A DNA stretch of 50,363 nucleotides from PWND01 sp964601515 (GTDB lineage: Bacteria > Bacteroidota > Bacteroidia > Bacteroidales > UBA7960), in contig CAZRNU010000008.1 of NCBI GenBank assembly GCA_964601515.1, positions 1 through 50,363 of the forward strand. The letters are read 5' to 3'. A program made the position numbers and the translations under genes. Shown here piece by piece: positions 7,493-15,977 of the stretch. A model generated the notes under the pieces. The model searched no databases. It saw only the letters and a program-made list of their open reading frames with translations, and was not told the origin of the DNA. Within the stretch, counting starts at the first letter, position 1, and the number at the start of each line of letters is the position of its first letter.

Positions 7493-9325
7493 TTAGATTT
7501 TGTTCCTAAAGTCTTTTTCAATATTGATAATAGTTGATTCAGCTTGTCTGTAAATATCTTCCATTAAGCTTCTTGGGTCGCCAGGAGCAAAACGAGCAAA
7601 CTCACAATCATCTAATGCTGATAAAAATTGATTAATCAATTCTGTCGGAACCTCTTTTTCATTAAAACTCTTTTCGATATTGTCTCTGTTTAGCTGAGAG
7701 ACAGAAAGATTCATTTTATCAGAAATATAGCCCCATAGTGTTTTACTTACTTCTTCATAGAATGATTTGTCGTTATTATTGTTTAAATGCAACAGTGCTG
7801 TTTTAAGACGTTTATTAGCAATTTTCCGTGCCTTACGGTTTTTAACCAAAGCTTTATTACTTTGCATTTCAATATGTCTTCTCCAAAAAATTAAAGCAAT
7901 TATAAATAAAGCAAAGGGTAGAATAATTAAAACATAGAAAGTATTGCTTTTATAAAAATATTGTCCTTTAATTGATAATATAATAGGCTTTGTGTATATA
8001 AACCTTATATCCTCAGCTAATAAACCTACATCTTCGCTGGATGGTGTTGTAGTTGTACCTGCAACGTATTTTCCTGCTTCTGCTTTAATGTTGAAAGATT
8101 GAGTTTTCTTTGTAACGTATTTACTAGTTGTAGGGTCAAAATAAGTAAACTGTATTGAAGGAATTACAAAATCCCCCCCGGTACGAGGAATAAGCAAATA
8201 GTCGAATTTTCTAGAACCGCTTACTCCATTAGAATTTATTTGGATATTATCGCTTACATTAGGGTCAAATGCTTCAAGATTCTTGGGGAATTGAATAATA
8301 GGCTTTTCAACCATTCTAATATTTCCTTTTCCGGAAATACTAATAACTAGATTTGATGCATCATTTGCCTTAATTTCCATATTATTAACAGTTGCTGAAA
8401 TATCAAAACTTCCCACTAAGCCCGAGAAAGTTGTCGGTCTGTTTTGTGTAGGAAGTGGTTTTGCATCTATTTTAATAGGATTAGATCTAATAGTAACTTT
8501 CTCATTTTGAACTTGCCCAAAGAAGGATCCACCAAAAAAATCATCAAATAAACTGCCTCTTTTCCCTTGCACAGGTATTTGCACAAAACATTCAAGTTCA
8601 AGTGGGTCAATTGTTAATTCTCCGCTTCTTTGAGGAAATGCAATTATGCGTCTAATTTCAGCAACTCTGTAAGTAACACCGTTTATAGATTCGTTATATG
8701 CTTGCTGGCTTCCTCCAAGATTAACATCCTCTGTCCAAAACGCCTGAAAACCGGGAGTTTTTTCAATAGAATATTGTGCAATATTTAACCTAGTGTATAT
8801 TTTATATGAAATCATAATTTGCTCACCCTGATAAGGATTCTGGTTGCTAACAGTTGCTCTAATAAAAATATCATCACTTTTTATAGAACTACTTAATTGC
8901 TGTTGGTTAGACGGCTGCTGCGGAGATGCTGATGTAGTGCCCCCTCTTACAACGTTAATTGTTAAAGGATCTGATCTATACTCGACTTTATTATGAATAA
9001 ATATTGCACTCCCAATAGTATAACTACCTTGCTGTGATGCTTCAAGTATGTACGTATAAGTAAATGATTCACTTTGAGTTACTTTTCCATTGATAATTTG
9101 CACAGAACTGCTGGAAGATTGATTAGGTCCTGAAATAACCCTAAAGTTCGAAAGAGTTGGTGGTATAAATTCAGATGGTCTTGCATTTACACTTATTTCC
9201 AGTCTAAACCTATCACCTGCAACAACCTGAGAAGGGGCATTAACTCTGATAGAAATATCATCAGCAAAAAGATTCCAACTCAAGCTGGTAATAATAAAAA
9301 AAATAAGTATTAAAGACTTTTTCAT
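7493..9325 (-). CDS. batD: BatD: Bat operon periplasmic/membrane protein (oxygen tolerance family)
   Basis: This 610-residue protein has a cleavable signal (MKKSLILIFF..., ending near FADD), several beta-rich immunoglobulin-like repeats beginning IRVNAPSQVVAGDRFRLEIS, a single membrane segment around residues 465-485 (FYVLIILPFALFIIALIFW), and a charged cytoplasmic tail rich in Lys/Arg. Length and order match BatD proteins. A Gln/Ser-rich linker lies near residues 130-150. The gene is 16 bases downstream of the batB-batC fusion and 7 bases upstream of batE, so it is cotranscribed with them. BatD is thought to be a periplasmic adaptor for the VWA proteins of the locus; this is family knowledge. 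Confidence 0.9.
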   Translation of the reverse strand: MKKSLILIFFIITSLSWNLFADDISIRVNAPSQVVAGDRFRLEISVNARPSEFIPPTLSNFRVISGPNQSSSSSVQIINGKVTQSESFTYTYILEASQQGSYTIGSAIFIHNKVEYRSDPLTINVVRGGTTSASPQQPSNQQQLSSSIKSDDIFIRATVSNQNPYQGEQIMISYKIYTRLNIAQYSIEKTPGFQAFWTEDVNLGGSQQAYNESINGVTYRVAEIRRIIAFPQRSGELTIDPLELECFVQIPVQGKRGSLFDDFFGGSFFGQVQNEKVTIRSNPIKIDAKPLPTQNRPTTFSGLVGSFDISATVNNMEIKANDASNLVISISGKGNIRMVEKPIIQFPKNLEAFDPNVSDNIQINSNGVSGSRKFDYLLIPRTGGDFVIPSIQFTYFDPTTSKYVTKKTQSFNIKAEAGKYVAGTTTTPSSEDVGLLAEDIRFIYTKPIILSIKGQYFYKSNTFYVLIILPFALFIIALIFWRRHIEMQSNKALVKNRKARKIANKRLKTALLHLNNNNDKSFYEEVSKTLWGYISDKMNLSVSQLNRDNIEKSFNEKEVPTELINQFLSALDDCEFARFAPGDPRSLMEDIYRQAESTIINIEKDFRNKI

Positions 9326-9341
9326 TTCTATTTATGTTTTA

Positions 9342-11054
9342 TTACCATTCTCTTTTAACCCTGAAAGGCATCGATTTTTGTTTCTGTTCCTCCATATTTT
9401 CCAGTACTTTTTGTTCTTCCTGCTTCAAAGCTTCAAGAATTCTTTCAGCATCCTGAGGTGAAAGCTGATCCGGTTTTTGCTGTTGCTCTTTTTGATCCTC
9501 CTTCTTATCCTGATTTTGTTGATCTTTTTTGTCTTCCTGCTTATTTTGCTTATCTTCTTTTTGATCATTTTGTTGTTGATCCTGTTGTTGCTCTTGCTGT
9601 TGAAGCTTATTCATAGCATAAATAAGATTGTACCTTGTGTCCATGTCAGATGGATCAATTCTGAGAGATTCTTTATACGCATCAACTCCTTTAGCATAAT
9701 CTTGCAAATTAAGATGAGAATTACCCAAGTTATGAAAAGCCTGTGATTTAATATTCTGAGAAATATTCATTTTAGTTAATGCATCGAAAATCCCGGCAGC
9801 TTCTTCGTACCTACCTTGCTTGTATAATGAATTCCCCAAATTAAATAAAGCCTTTGCATTAGATGGATTTTTTTCCAGCGATTTCAGATAGTTTACTTCT
9901 GCTTCGTTATAATTCTCTTTTTTGTATTGTTTATTCCCCTTTCTAATTAAATCATTCTCACTTTGACCAAATAAAGAATAGGGTGCAAGAAAAATGAGAA
10001 TAATGAAAACATATTTCATATTTCCAAAAACTTTGATTTTATCTATCCATTTATTTTTCCTTTCAAATATAACTAATTCAAGCAGTAAAAAAAACAAAGC
10101 AAGTGCAAAAAAATAATGAAATCTACTTTCGTAGTCAGCAAAAATTGTTGTTTCATATTCTTCTTTTTCAAGACTTTTGATTTCATCCAAAATACTATTT
10201 AGTCCCATATCAGCTCCCATACCGTGCTTAAAAACGCCTCCTGTTGTTGATGCAATATCCTGAAGGGTTTTGGCATCATATCTAGAAATAACTGTATTAC
10301 CTTCGGTATCTTTCAGAAAGCCACTTAATCTATTATTTTGATAGATTGGGATTGGCGCTCCTTCGGGTGTGCCAATCCCTATTGTATGAATGATGATGTT
10401 TTCATTTGCAGCTTTTTTTGCAACCTCAATAGGATCGTCGAGATGGTTTTCACCATCAGAGATTATTATAATTGTTTTATTCTTTAATTCTCTGTCTAGA
10501 AATGAAGCCATTGATCTTTCAATAGCACCTCCAATAGAAGTTCCCTGAGCAGTTACTGTATTTATGTTTAATGTACGAAGAATCATTTTAGCCGCTGAGT
10601 GATCAGAGGTTATAGGAACTTGAGTAACGGCATTTCCTGCAAAAGCAACAACCCCGATTCTGTCATTTCCCAAATTATCAATTAGTCTGGATACAGCAGC
10701 CTTTGCTCTGTCAATTCTATTTGGTTTGATATCCTCAGCTAACATACTTCGGCTAACGTCGATAGCTACAACAATATCAACTCCTTCCCGTTTAACCTCC
10801 TCCATTTTACTTCCAATCTTGGGATTTACCAATGCAATAATTAGCATACAAATAGCAAATATCATCAGTGACATTTTCAACAATGGCCTTCTACTTGAAA
10901 CCATTGGCATTAGATTCTTAATAATTGCATTATCACCAAAGTTTATTAATGCAATTCTATTATAATGTCTTGCTAGTAAAAATATCCCAACCAAAAACGG
11001 AATTAGCAAAAACAAATAGAAAAACTTTGGATTCTCAAATATCAACATTTCCAT
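9342..11054 (-). CDS. BatB-BatC fusion: VWA membrane protein plus TPR protein
   Basis: The single 570-residue frame joins two Bat proteins. Residues 1-335 are BatB: membrane segments at about 10-28, 58-77 and 312-330 flank a VWA domain with MIDAS DVSRS (99-103), a Thr in TAQGTS and the SDGENH segment. Residues 346-364 (MKYVFIILIFLAPYSLFGQ) look exactly like a signal peptide, and residues 365-570 are BatC: TPR units followed by a Gln/Lys/Asp-rich stretch (484-528) and the end VKREW. The internal Met346 is an ATG at 10019, where a separate BatC would begin. No stop separates the halves. Whether the second part is also translated on its own cannot be told from sequence. The pieces are in normal operon order. 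Confidence 0.92.
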   Translation of the reverse strand: MEMLIFENPKFFYLFLLIPFLVGIFLLARHYNRIALINFGDNAIIKNLMPMVSSRRPLLKMSLMIFAICMLIIALVNPKIGSKMEEVKREGVDIVVAIDVSRSMLAEDIKPNRIDRAKAAVSRLIDNLGNDRIGVVAFAGNAVTQVPITSDHSAAKMILRTLNINTVTAQGTSIGGAIERSMASFLDRELKNKTIIIISDGENHLDDPIEVAKKAANENIIIHTIGIGTPEGAPIPIYQNNRLSGFLKDTEGNTVISRYDAKTLQDIASTTGGVFKHGMGADMGLNSILDEIKSLEKEEYETTIFADYESRFHYFFALALFFLLLELVIFERKNKWIDKIKVFGNMKYVFIILIFLAPYSLFGQSENDLIRKGNKQYKKENYNEAEVNYLKSLEKNPSNAKALFNLGNSLYKQGRYEEAAGIFDALTKMNISQNIKSQAFHNLGNSHLNLQDYAKGVDAYKESLRIDPSDMDTRYNLIYAMNKLQQQEQQQDQQQNDQKEDKQNKQEDKKDQQNQDKKEDQKEQQQKPDQLSPQDAERILEALKQEEQKVLENMEEQKQKSMPFRVKREW

Positions 11055-11080
11055 ATTGAAAATTTTAGTTACAGTTTATC

Positions 11081-12076
11081 TTACGGCAATGATCTTAACC
11101 ACGTATTTCTTAATGTAATCTCTATTAACAGAATAAATAAAGCAAATATTGCCAAATGTAGGTATTCATCATGTTTTCTGGAAAATTCAGTAACATCTAT
11201 CTTAGACCTTTCCATTTGATCTATCTCTTTATATACTTCCTGTAACTTATTTGGTGTATTGGCCCAGAAATATTTCCCACCGGTTTTTGCAGCCATTTCT
11301 TTCAATAATGCTTCATCAACAGGTATTTCAACATTTCTATATTGCTTCCCAAATGGAGATTGAAAAGGATAGGGAACAGGTCCGTCGCTTCCTACACCTA
11401 TTGTATAAACTCTTATTTTTTGTAAAGCTGCAATTTCTGCAGCTGTAAGAGGGTCTATCATTCCAGCGTTATTTATACCATCGGTCAGCAATATGATAAC
11501 TTTGCTGATAGCTTCACTCTCTTTTAGTCTGTTTATAGATGTTGCCAAGCCGTCACCAATAGCAGTGCCATCTTCTACCATTCCTGTATGAATTGACCTT
11601 GTGAGGTCTTTCAACAAATTGTGATCAGTAGTTAATGGACAAAGAGTGAAGCTTTGTCCTGCAAAAACCGTCATCCCGATTCTGTCTCCTCTTCTCATAT
11701 CAATAAATTCCACCGCATTTTTTTTTGCTGCCTCCAATCTATTTGGTTTAAAATCTTCCGCCAGCATAGAGCCGGAAATGTCTATACAAATAACAATGTC
11801 AATCCCTTCAACGGTTATTTCTTGCATCTTTGAGGAGCTTTGAGGTCTTGCTAATGCAATTATCAACAAAAACATCGCAAGCATTCTTAAAGCAAAAGGT
11901 AGATGCACAAGTCTTATTTTTAAACTTTTTCTAATCCCCTTTATAAAACCTGAATGTGAATACCTTATTTGCGCTTTAATGTCGTCTCTTTTCCAAATAT
12001 ACCAAGCAATTATTAGAGGTATAACTAGCAAAAAGAACAAAAACGGATAATATGCAAAAGTTATATCATTAAACAT
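11081..12076 (-). CDS. batA: BatA: VWA-domain membrane protein
   Basis: The 331-residue protein has two N-terminal membrane segments (about 10-28 and 60-77), a VWA domain with the MIDAS motif DISGS (99-103) in IVICIDISGSMLAEDFKPNR, a TDHN loop and LLTDGINNAG, and a C-terminal membrane segment near 307-325. The intact MIDAS suggests metal-dependent binding of a partner protein. It lies 26 bases upstream of the batB-batC frame, its paralogue. BatA and BatB probably form a membrane VWA complex served by the MoxR ATPase encoded at the head of the operon; this is inferred from MoxR-VWA pairings generally. Confidence 0.93.
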   Translation of the reverse strand: MFNDITFAYYPFLFFLLVIPLIIAWYIWKRDDIKAQIRYSHSGFIKGIRKSLKIRLVHLPFALRMLAMFLLIIALARPQSSSKMQEITVEGIDIVICIDISGSMLAEDFKPNRLEAAKKNAVEFIDMRRGDRIGMTVFAGQSFTLCPLTTDHNLLKDLTRSIHTGMVEDGTAIGDGLATSINRLKESEAISKVIILLTDGINNAGMIDPLTAAEIAALQKIRVYTIGVGSDGPVPYPFQSPFGKQYRNVEIPVDEALLKEMAAKTGGKYFWANTPNKLQEVYKEIDQMERSKIDVTEFSRKHDEYLHLAIFALFILLIEITLRNTWLRSLP

Positions 12077-12095
12077 TTTTCAGAATTGTTAGTCT

Positions 12096-13061
12096 TTAAT
12101 CATTTATTTCTTCCTTGGTTTTATTCACAAAGTCAAAGGCCAAATCCATACCTTTTTGATTTTCATCAGGTAGTGGCTGATATTTAGCAAATTTAACTAA
12201 ATCGGCCAAAGTAAGAATTTTTTCAAGGCTCTTAAATTGCTCCGGCATATCATTAATATATTGTTTTATTGATGATAATGTTTCATCGGTTGTCATTTCC
12301 ATTGCAATTATATCATATCTTAATTCAATATAATACCTGACAATTCCTGATAATTCTACATGATATGCCTTAACTTTTCCTTCCTGCCATAGCTTTTTCT
12401 TTTTAAGATTTTCCAATTCAGACAAAGCAAATTCATGAGCAGGAACGTTAGGCTTTGGTTTTTCTGTCAACTCTTTTGGGTGTTTTTTCAATTTATGCCT
12501 GTATTTGTATAATAACCAAGCAATTATAATTAAAGTTAGTATTAATAATATCCAAGGTAAAATTTCTCTAAGAGTGTATGGCACCAATAAAATAGGCTTA
12601 ATGTCTTTAATTGGCAGTTCTTTATCAACATCAATAAGCCAAACACTTAAAATTAGAGCATTACTTTCAAATTTTGAAACATTGCCATTATGGTCGCATG
12701 CAAATTCAAATGGAAAAATAACATGAATTCCTTCTTCCCATGAAGTAACTGATAGTAGTTGAGAAACCTCTTTTTCCGCAGTTTCTTTTACAAACAATGT
12801 ATCGACATTTCCTCTTTTTACTATCTCAAACTTATTACTAATAGAATCATAAATGGCTTGCCACGGAATGTTTGTATTTGCATTTTCATTGCAAGTAATT
12901 TTAATAAGCAAATCTGTTTGTTCTCCAATTAAAATACTGTCTTTACTGAAAGAAAGAGATGCATTTTGTGAACAAACAAAATTATATGACGTCAATAACA
13001 ATAAAATTGAAGTCATTATTACTTTGGAATAACTTGAAGCATAGTATATAAATTTTCTCAT
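12096..13061 (-). CDS. Bat-operon membrane protein of unknown function
   Basis: The 321-residue protein begins with a signal-like segment (roughly 1-31), has a beta-rich periplasmic part resembling a short BatD-like domain, one membrane helix at about 167-185 (ILPWILLILTLIIIAWLLYKY), and a basic then helical cytoplasmic part in which Trp, Tyr and acidic residues alternate. The C-terminal helical portion (KVKAYHVELSGIVRYYIE) is of the kind seen in DUF4381/BatD-tail-like proteins, but I cannot name the family with certainty. Its place between the DUF58 gene and batA, 19 bases upstream of batA, argues for a structural role in the Bat complex. Confidence 0.8.
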   Translation of the reverse strand: MRKFIYYASSYSKVIMTSILLLLTSYNFVCSQNASLSFSKDSILIGEQTDLLIKITCNENANTNIPWQAIYDSISNKFEIVKRGNVDTLFVKETAEKEVSQLLSVTSWEEGIHVIFPFEFACDHNGNVSKFESNALILSVWLIDVDKELPIKDIKPILLVPYTLREILPWILLILTLIIIAWLLYKYRHKLKKHPKELTEKPKPNVPAHEFALSELENLKKKKLWQEGKVKAYHVELSGIVRYYIELRYDIIAMEMTTDETLSSIKQYINDMPEQFKSLEKILTLADLVKFAKYQPLPDENQKGMDLAFDFVNKTKEEIND

Positions 13062-13128
13062 AATTATTTACTGTTGAACAAAGTGTTAATTAAGCTATAA
13101 AAACCCTTTCAACTATTTGATTATATGA

Positions 13129-13998
13129 TTATTTACTCCTTTTCTTAAATAACCTTAGCAACGGAGGAACATAATCCATATGAGTATAGATATTAACGGA
13201 ATCAACACCGGATTTAGAAAAAACACCGGCCAGATAAATGTCAGTTTCTTTGTGCCAGTTTGCCAAGCCTTCTCTAACCTCTCTGTTTGAAGAGTCTAAC
13301 CAGAATGATTTTCCTGATTCGGCATCTTTCATTCTTATTAATCCTGCTTTTGGTAAAAACTTTTCTCTTTCATCCTGTATTCTTAAGCAAACAACATCAT
13401 GCTTTTTGTTTACAATTTTTAGCGCATCTTCAAAACCTTTATCAATAAAATCAGAAATTACAAAAGCAACAGATCTTTTCTTTATAACATTTCTAAGATA
13501 TTTTAAAGCAATAGAGATATCGGTTGTTGTTTCGTCTGCTTTAAAATCTAACAATTCCCTAATAATACGTAATATATGGGTAGTTCCTTTTTTAGGTGGA
13601 ATAAACTTTTCAATTTTACTGCTAAAGAATATTACCCCAACTTTGTCATTATTATTTATTGCAGAAAAAGCTAAAACGGCAGCAATTTCAGTAATCATAT
13701 CCTGTTTAAACTGCTTGTTTGTTCCAAAATTATTAGAACCACTTACATCAATAAGCAGCATAACAGTTAATTCACGCTCCTCCTCGAAAATCTTAACATA
13801 AGGATGATTGAATCTGGCAGTTACATTCCAATCTATTGCTCTGATATCATCACCCGGAATATATTCCCTTACTTCAGTAAAAGCCATTCCTCTGCCTTTG
13901 AAAGCAGTATTATAGCTCCCCGAAAATATATGATTCGAGAGACCTTTCGTTTTTATCTCAATCTTACGAACTTTCTTTAATAGCTCGGTAGTTTCCAT
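13129..13998 (-). CDS. DUF58 domain protein of the Bat operon
   Basis: The 289-residue soluble protein carries the DUF58 signature YIPGDDIRAIDWNVTAR (about 47-63), in which the D-I-R-x-I-D-W core is invariant in the family, followed by a VWA-like strand LLIDVSGSNNFG (about 82-93). DUF58 proteins are nearly always encoded next to MoxR ATPases, as here (47 bases downstream of moxR). The role is probably a cytoplasmic adaptor between the ATPase and the VWA membrane proteins, but no biochemical function is established. The spacers on both sides carry short-period repeats. Confidence 0.92.
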   Translation of the reverse strand: METTELLKKVRKIEIKTKGLSNHIFSGSYNTAFKGRGMAFTEVREYIPGDDIRAIDWNVTARFNHPYVKIFEEERELTVMLLIDVSGSNNFGTNKQFKQDMITEIAAVLAFSAINNNDKVGVIFFSSKIEKFIPPKKGTTHILRIIRELLDFKADETTTDISIALKYLRNVIKKRSVAFVISDFIDKGFEDALKIVNKKHDVVCLRIQDEREKFLPKAGLIRMKDAESGKSFWLDSSNREVREGLANWHKETDIYLAGVFSKSGVDSVNIYTHMDYVPPLLRLFKKRSK

Positions 13999-14010
13999 AT
14001 TAAAACTTTG

Positions 14011-14045
14011 TAACTTTCAACTTTTCACTTTTAACTTTTCACTTC
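14011..14045. repeat. Short-period AACTTTTCACTTTT repeat between moxR and the DUF58 gene
   Basis: The spacer is made of near-tandem units: TAACTTTCAACTTTTCACTT then TTAACTTTTCACTT. It ends exactly at the moxR stop codon. Such AGTGAAAAGTTAAAAG-type runs are common filler in Bacteroidota spacers. A similar but weaker pattern (CTATTTGATTATATGATTATTT) occupies 13111-13132 at the downstream end of the DUF58 gene. Confidence 0.6.
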
Positions 14046-15029
14046 CTAAGGTACCTCAACAGTATTAAGTATTTCAGCAATTATATCTTCAGAAGTAATA
14101 TTTTCTGCTTCGGCTTCATATGTTAGGCCAATTCTGTGCCTTAAAACGTCAGCACAAATGGCTCTAACATCTTCCGGAATAACATAACCTCTGCGTTTTA
14201 TAAAAGCATATGCCTTTGAAGCCAATCCGAGGTTAATGCTTGCTCTGGGTGAACCACCATAGCTAATTAATGATTCAAATTTTTCGAGGTTAAATTCCTT
14301 TGGATAGCGGGTTGCGAAAACAATGTCTGCTATATAGTTTTCTATTTTCTCATCTAAATATACATCTCTAACTACTTCTCTCGCTTTTATAATGTCAATA
14401 GGATCGAGTACCGCGTTTGTTTGAGGAAAATCTCCCGCAATGTTAATTCTCATAATTTTTTTCTCTTCCTCGCGTGTAGGGTATCCAATAATTACTTTCA
14501 GCATAAAACGGTCAACCTGAGCCTCAGGCAATGGATAAGTACCTTCTTGCTCAAGAGGGTTTTCAGTAGCCATTACAAGAAATGGTTCGGGCAGTTTGAA
14601 AGTTTTTTCTCCTATTGTAACTTGTCTTTCCTGCATTGCTTCAAGTAAAGCACTTTGAACCTTGGCAGGTGCACGGTTTATCTCATCTGCAAGAACAAAA
14701 TTTGCAAAAACAGGCCCCTTTCGAACAAGAAACTCTTCTGTTTTCTGACTATATATGTTGGTTCCAATTAAGTCTGCAGGCAATAAATCAGGAGTAAACT
14801 GTATTCTGCTAAACTGCGCCTTTATGCAATTGGCAAGAGACTTAATTGCCAATGTTTTTGCCAAACCGGGCACACCTTCCAAAAGAATGTGTCCGTTTGC
14901 AAGCAATCCAATAAGCAGACGATCAATCATGTGTTTTTGTCCTACAATTACCTTCTGCATTTCCATTGTAAGAGCATCTACAAATGCACTTTCTTTTTGA
15001 ATCCTTTCGTTAAGCTCTTTTATATCCAT
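14046..15029 (-). CDS. MoxR-type AAA+ ATPase of the Bat operon
   Basis: The 327-residue ATPase has Walker A GVPGLAKT (52-59), Walker B with LADEINRAP (113-121), the sensor-1 region LVMATENPLEQEGTYPLPEA and the lid domain. This is the MoxR layout throughout. MoxR ATPases act as chaperone-like remodelers of VWA partners; here the partners are presumably BatA, BatB and the DUF58 protein. It is the first gene of the minus-strand operon ending with batE. The start ATG at 15029 gives the expected N-terminus before the core. A -7 motif and repeated TTAACA words lie upstream. Confidence 0.95.
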   Translation of the reverse strand: MDIKELNERIQKESAFVDALTMEMQKVIVGQKHMIDRLLIGLLANGHILLEGVPGLAKTLAIKSLANCIKAQFSRIQFTPDLLPADLIGTNIYSQKTEEFLVRKGPVFANFVLADEINRAPAKVQSALLEAMQERQVTIGEKTFKLPEPFLVMATENPLEQEGTYPLPEAQVDRFMLKVIIGYPTREEEKKIMRINIAGDFPQTNAVLDPIDIIKAREVVRDVYLDEKIENYIADIVFATRYPKEFNLEKFESLISYGGSPRASINLGLASKAYAFIKRRGYVIPEDVRAICADVLRHRIGLTYEAEAENITSEDIIAEILNTVEVP

Positions 15030-15073
15030 AATGAAATTATTTAAGTTTAATAGCTATTACGTAAAATCACTTG

Positions 15074-15081
15074 CAAAATTA
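15074..15081 (-). promoter_or_regulatory. Candidate -7 element of the moxR-bat operon
   Basis: TAATTTTG followed by C on the minus strand fits TAnnTTTG. It lies 45 bases upstream of the moxR ATG. No TTTG occurs at the -33 position; instead TTAACAAAATTTAACA-like words sit 28-48 bases further upstream and could bind an activator. Confidence 0.4.
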
Positions 15082-15259
15082 TTTGCGAAGTTAAAAAGGA
15101 ATGTTTTTTAAATGTTAAATTTTGTTAATCAGGGCGTTCGTAACTATAAAATTTCTGCAGTTAAATCGCACAAATGATTTATTATTATTTGTTTTAAGTA
15201 TAAGAAACATATATCAAGGTGTTATATATGAGCATTTTCCATAAAAAAATATTAACTTT

Positions 15260-15292
15260 TTTTAGGCATTTTATGATTAATGAATAACTTTG
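15260..15292 (+). promoter_or_regulatory. Promoter of the OB-fold lipoprotein gene
   Basis: TAACTTTG at 15285-15292 matches the -7 consensus exactly, and a TTTA in a T-rich run lies about 20 bases upstream as a near -33 element. The predicted start is near 15299, giving a leader of about 40 bases before the ATG at 15339. Confidence 0.55.
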
Positions 15293-15338
15293 CAAAGTCT
15301 ATTATTAACCATATTTATAACAAATTTAAATTCAGATT

Positions 15339-15848
15339 ATGAAAAAAATCACCTTATTATTTGCATTTGCAGGTTTATTCATGTTTTCATGTTCGCAACA
15401 ACCTAAAGAGGTAGAACAAATTATTGACACTTTTACAATTGCTGAACTTTATGAAAAGGCAGCCGAACTAGATGGAACTCAAGTTCATTTTGAAGGCTTA
15501 GTTCTTCATACTTGTCGTAATAGTGGCGATAAAATGCACATTGTTGCTGAAGATAACAATGATCTAAGAATTAGAGTAAATCTTGGAGAATTTACAGGAC
15601 AAATTAATTCTGAGCATGAAGGTAAAATGATTTCTGTTATTGGAACAGTAAGTGTAATAAAAGAAGAAAAAGCACACGATTGCGAAAATGCAGAATCTAC
15701 TGAAGAGTCAACCGAAGAAGTTGCTGAATCAACAGAAGAGCACGACCATGAGCATGGACATGATTGCGACCACGATAAAGAGATTAAAGAAATTCAGAAA
15801 AAAACTGTAAAGTTTAATATCGAACTTGTTTCTTACGAGTGGATATAA
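15339..15848 (+). CDS. OB-fold-like lipoprotein with His-rich metal-binding insert
   Basis: The 169-residue lipoprotein has a lipobox MFSC ending at Cys18. The body (about 32-108) has the strand pattern of a tRNA_anti-like OB fold, including FEGLVLHTCRNSGDKMHIV (51-69); in relatives I recall, this segment reads close to H-x-C-x-H-S-G-K-K. A charged insert follows, with Glu-rich repeats then EHDHEHGHDCDHDKE (134-148), a likely Zn/Cu/Ni-binding stretch. The C-terminal strand KKTVKFNIELVSYEWI closes the domain. The function is unknown. It has its own promoter and terminator and is followed by a PepSY-associated membrane protein. Confidence 0.8.
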   Translation: MKKITLLFAFAGLFMFSCSQQPKEVEQIIDTFTIAELYEKAAELDGTQVHFEGLVLHTCRNSGDKMHIVAEDNNDLRIRVNLGEFTGQINSEHEGKMISVIGTVSVIKEEKAHDCENAESTEESTEEVAESTEEHDHEHGHDCDHDKEIKEIQKKTVKFNIELVSYEWI

Positions 15849-15865
15849 GAATCCGGAATTCAATT

Positions 15866-15902
15866 AAAAACCGCAATATTTAATAATATTGCGGTTTTTT
15901 TA
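15866..15902 (+). terminator. Intrinsic terminator after the OB-fold lipoprotein gene
   Basis: A perfect inverted repeat pairs AAAAACCGCAATATT (15866-15880) with AATATTGCGGTTTTT (15885-15899) across a TAAT loop, followed by more T. It lies 17 bases after the stop codon. Confidence 0.93.
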
Positions 15903-15927
15903 TACCCCCTTTACCCCTATACCTATA

Positions 15928-15958
15928 TTTCCTTATTTCCCTAAACTTTCTAACTTTG
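15928..15958 (+). promoter_or_regulatory. Promoter of the PepSY-associated membrane protein gene
   Basis: TAACTTTG at 15951-15958, followed by CA, matches the -7 consensus. TTTC at 15928-15931, 19 bases upstream, is a near -33 element. The predicted leader is about 13 bases before the ATG at 15978. With the terminator upstream this makes the gene a separate transcript. Confidence 0.55.
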
Positions 15959-15977
15959 CATACAAAATTATTCAACC

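Larger units (their letters stand above)
15030..15338. other. 309-base divergent intergenic region between moxR and the OB-fold lipoprotein gene
   Basis: This A+T-rich spacer separates divergent genes. I see a -7-like element on each strand (15074-15081 minus, 15285-15292 plus) and, at 15109-15129, repeated TTAACA-type words when read on the minus strand. The segment 15130-15256 shows no open frame or strong hairpin that I can support. Confidence 0.6.

Noticed and set aside
9477..9746. Plus-strand frame of 89 residues, nearly all Leu/Ile/Phe, looking like a membrane protein
   Set aside because: It is the reverse reading of the Gln/Lys/Asp-rich repeat in the BatC half; its hydrophobicity is a codon artefact.
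13238..13801. 187-residue plus-strand frame inside the DUF58 gene
   Set aside because: Antisense shadow of a clear DUF58 coding sequence; Ser/Leu/Ile-rich composition typical of reverse reading.
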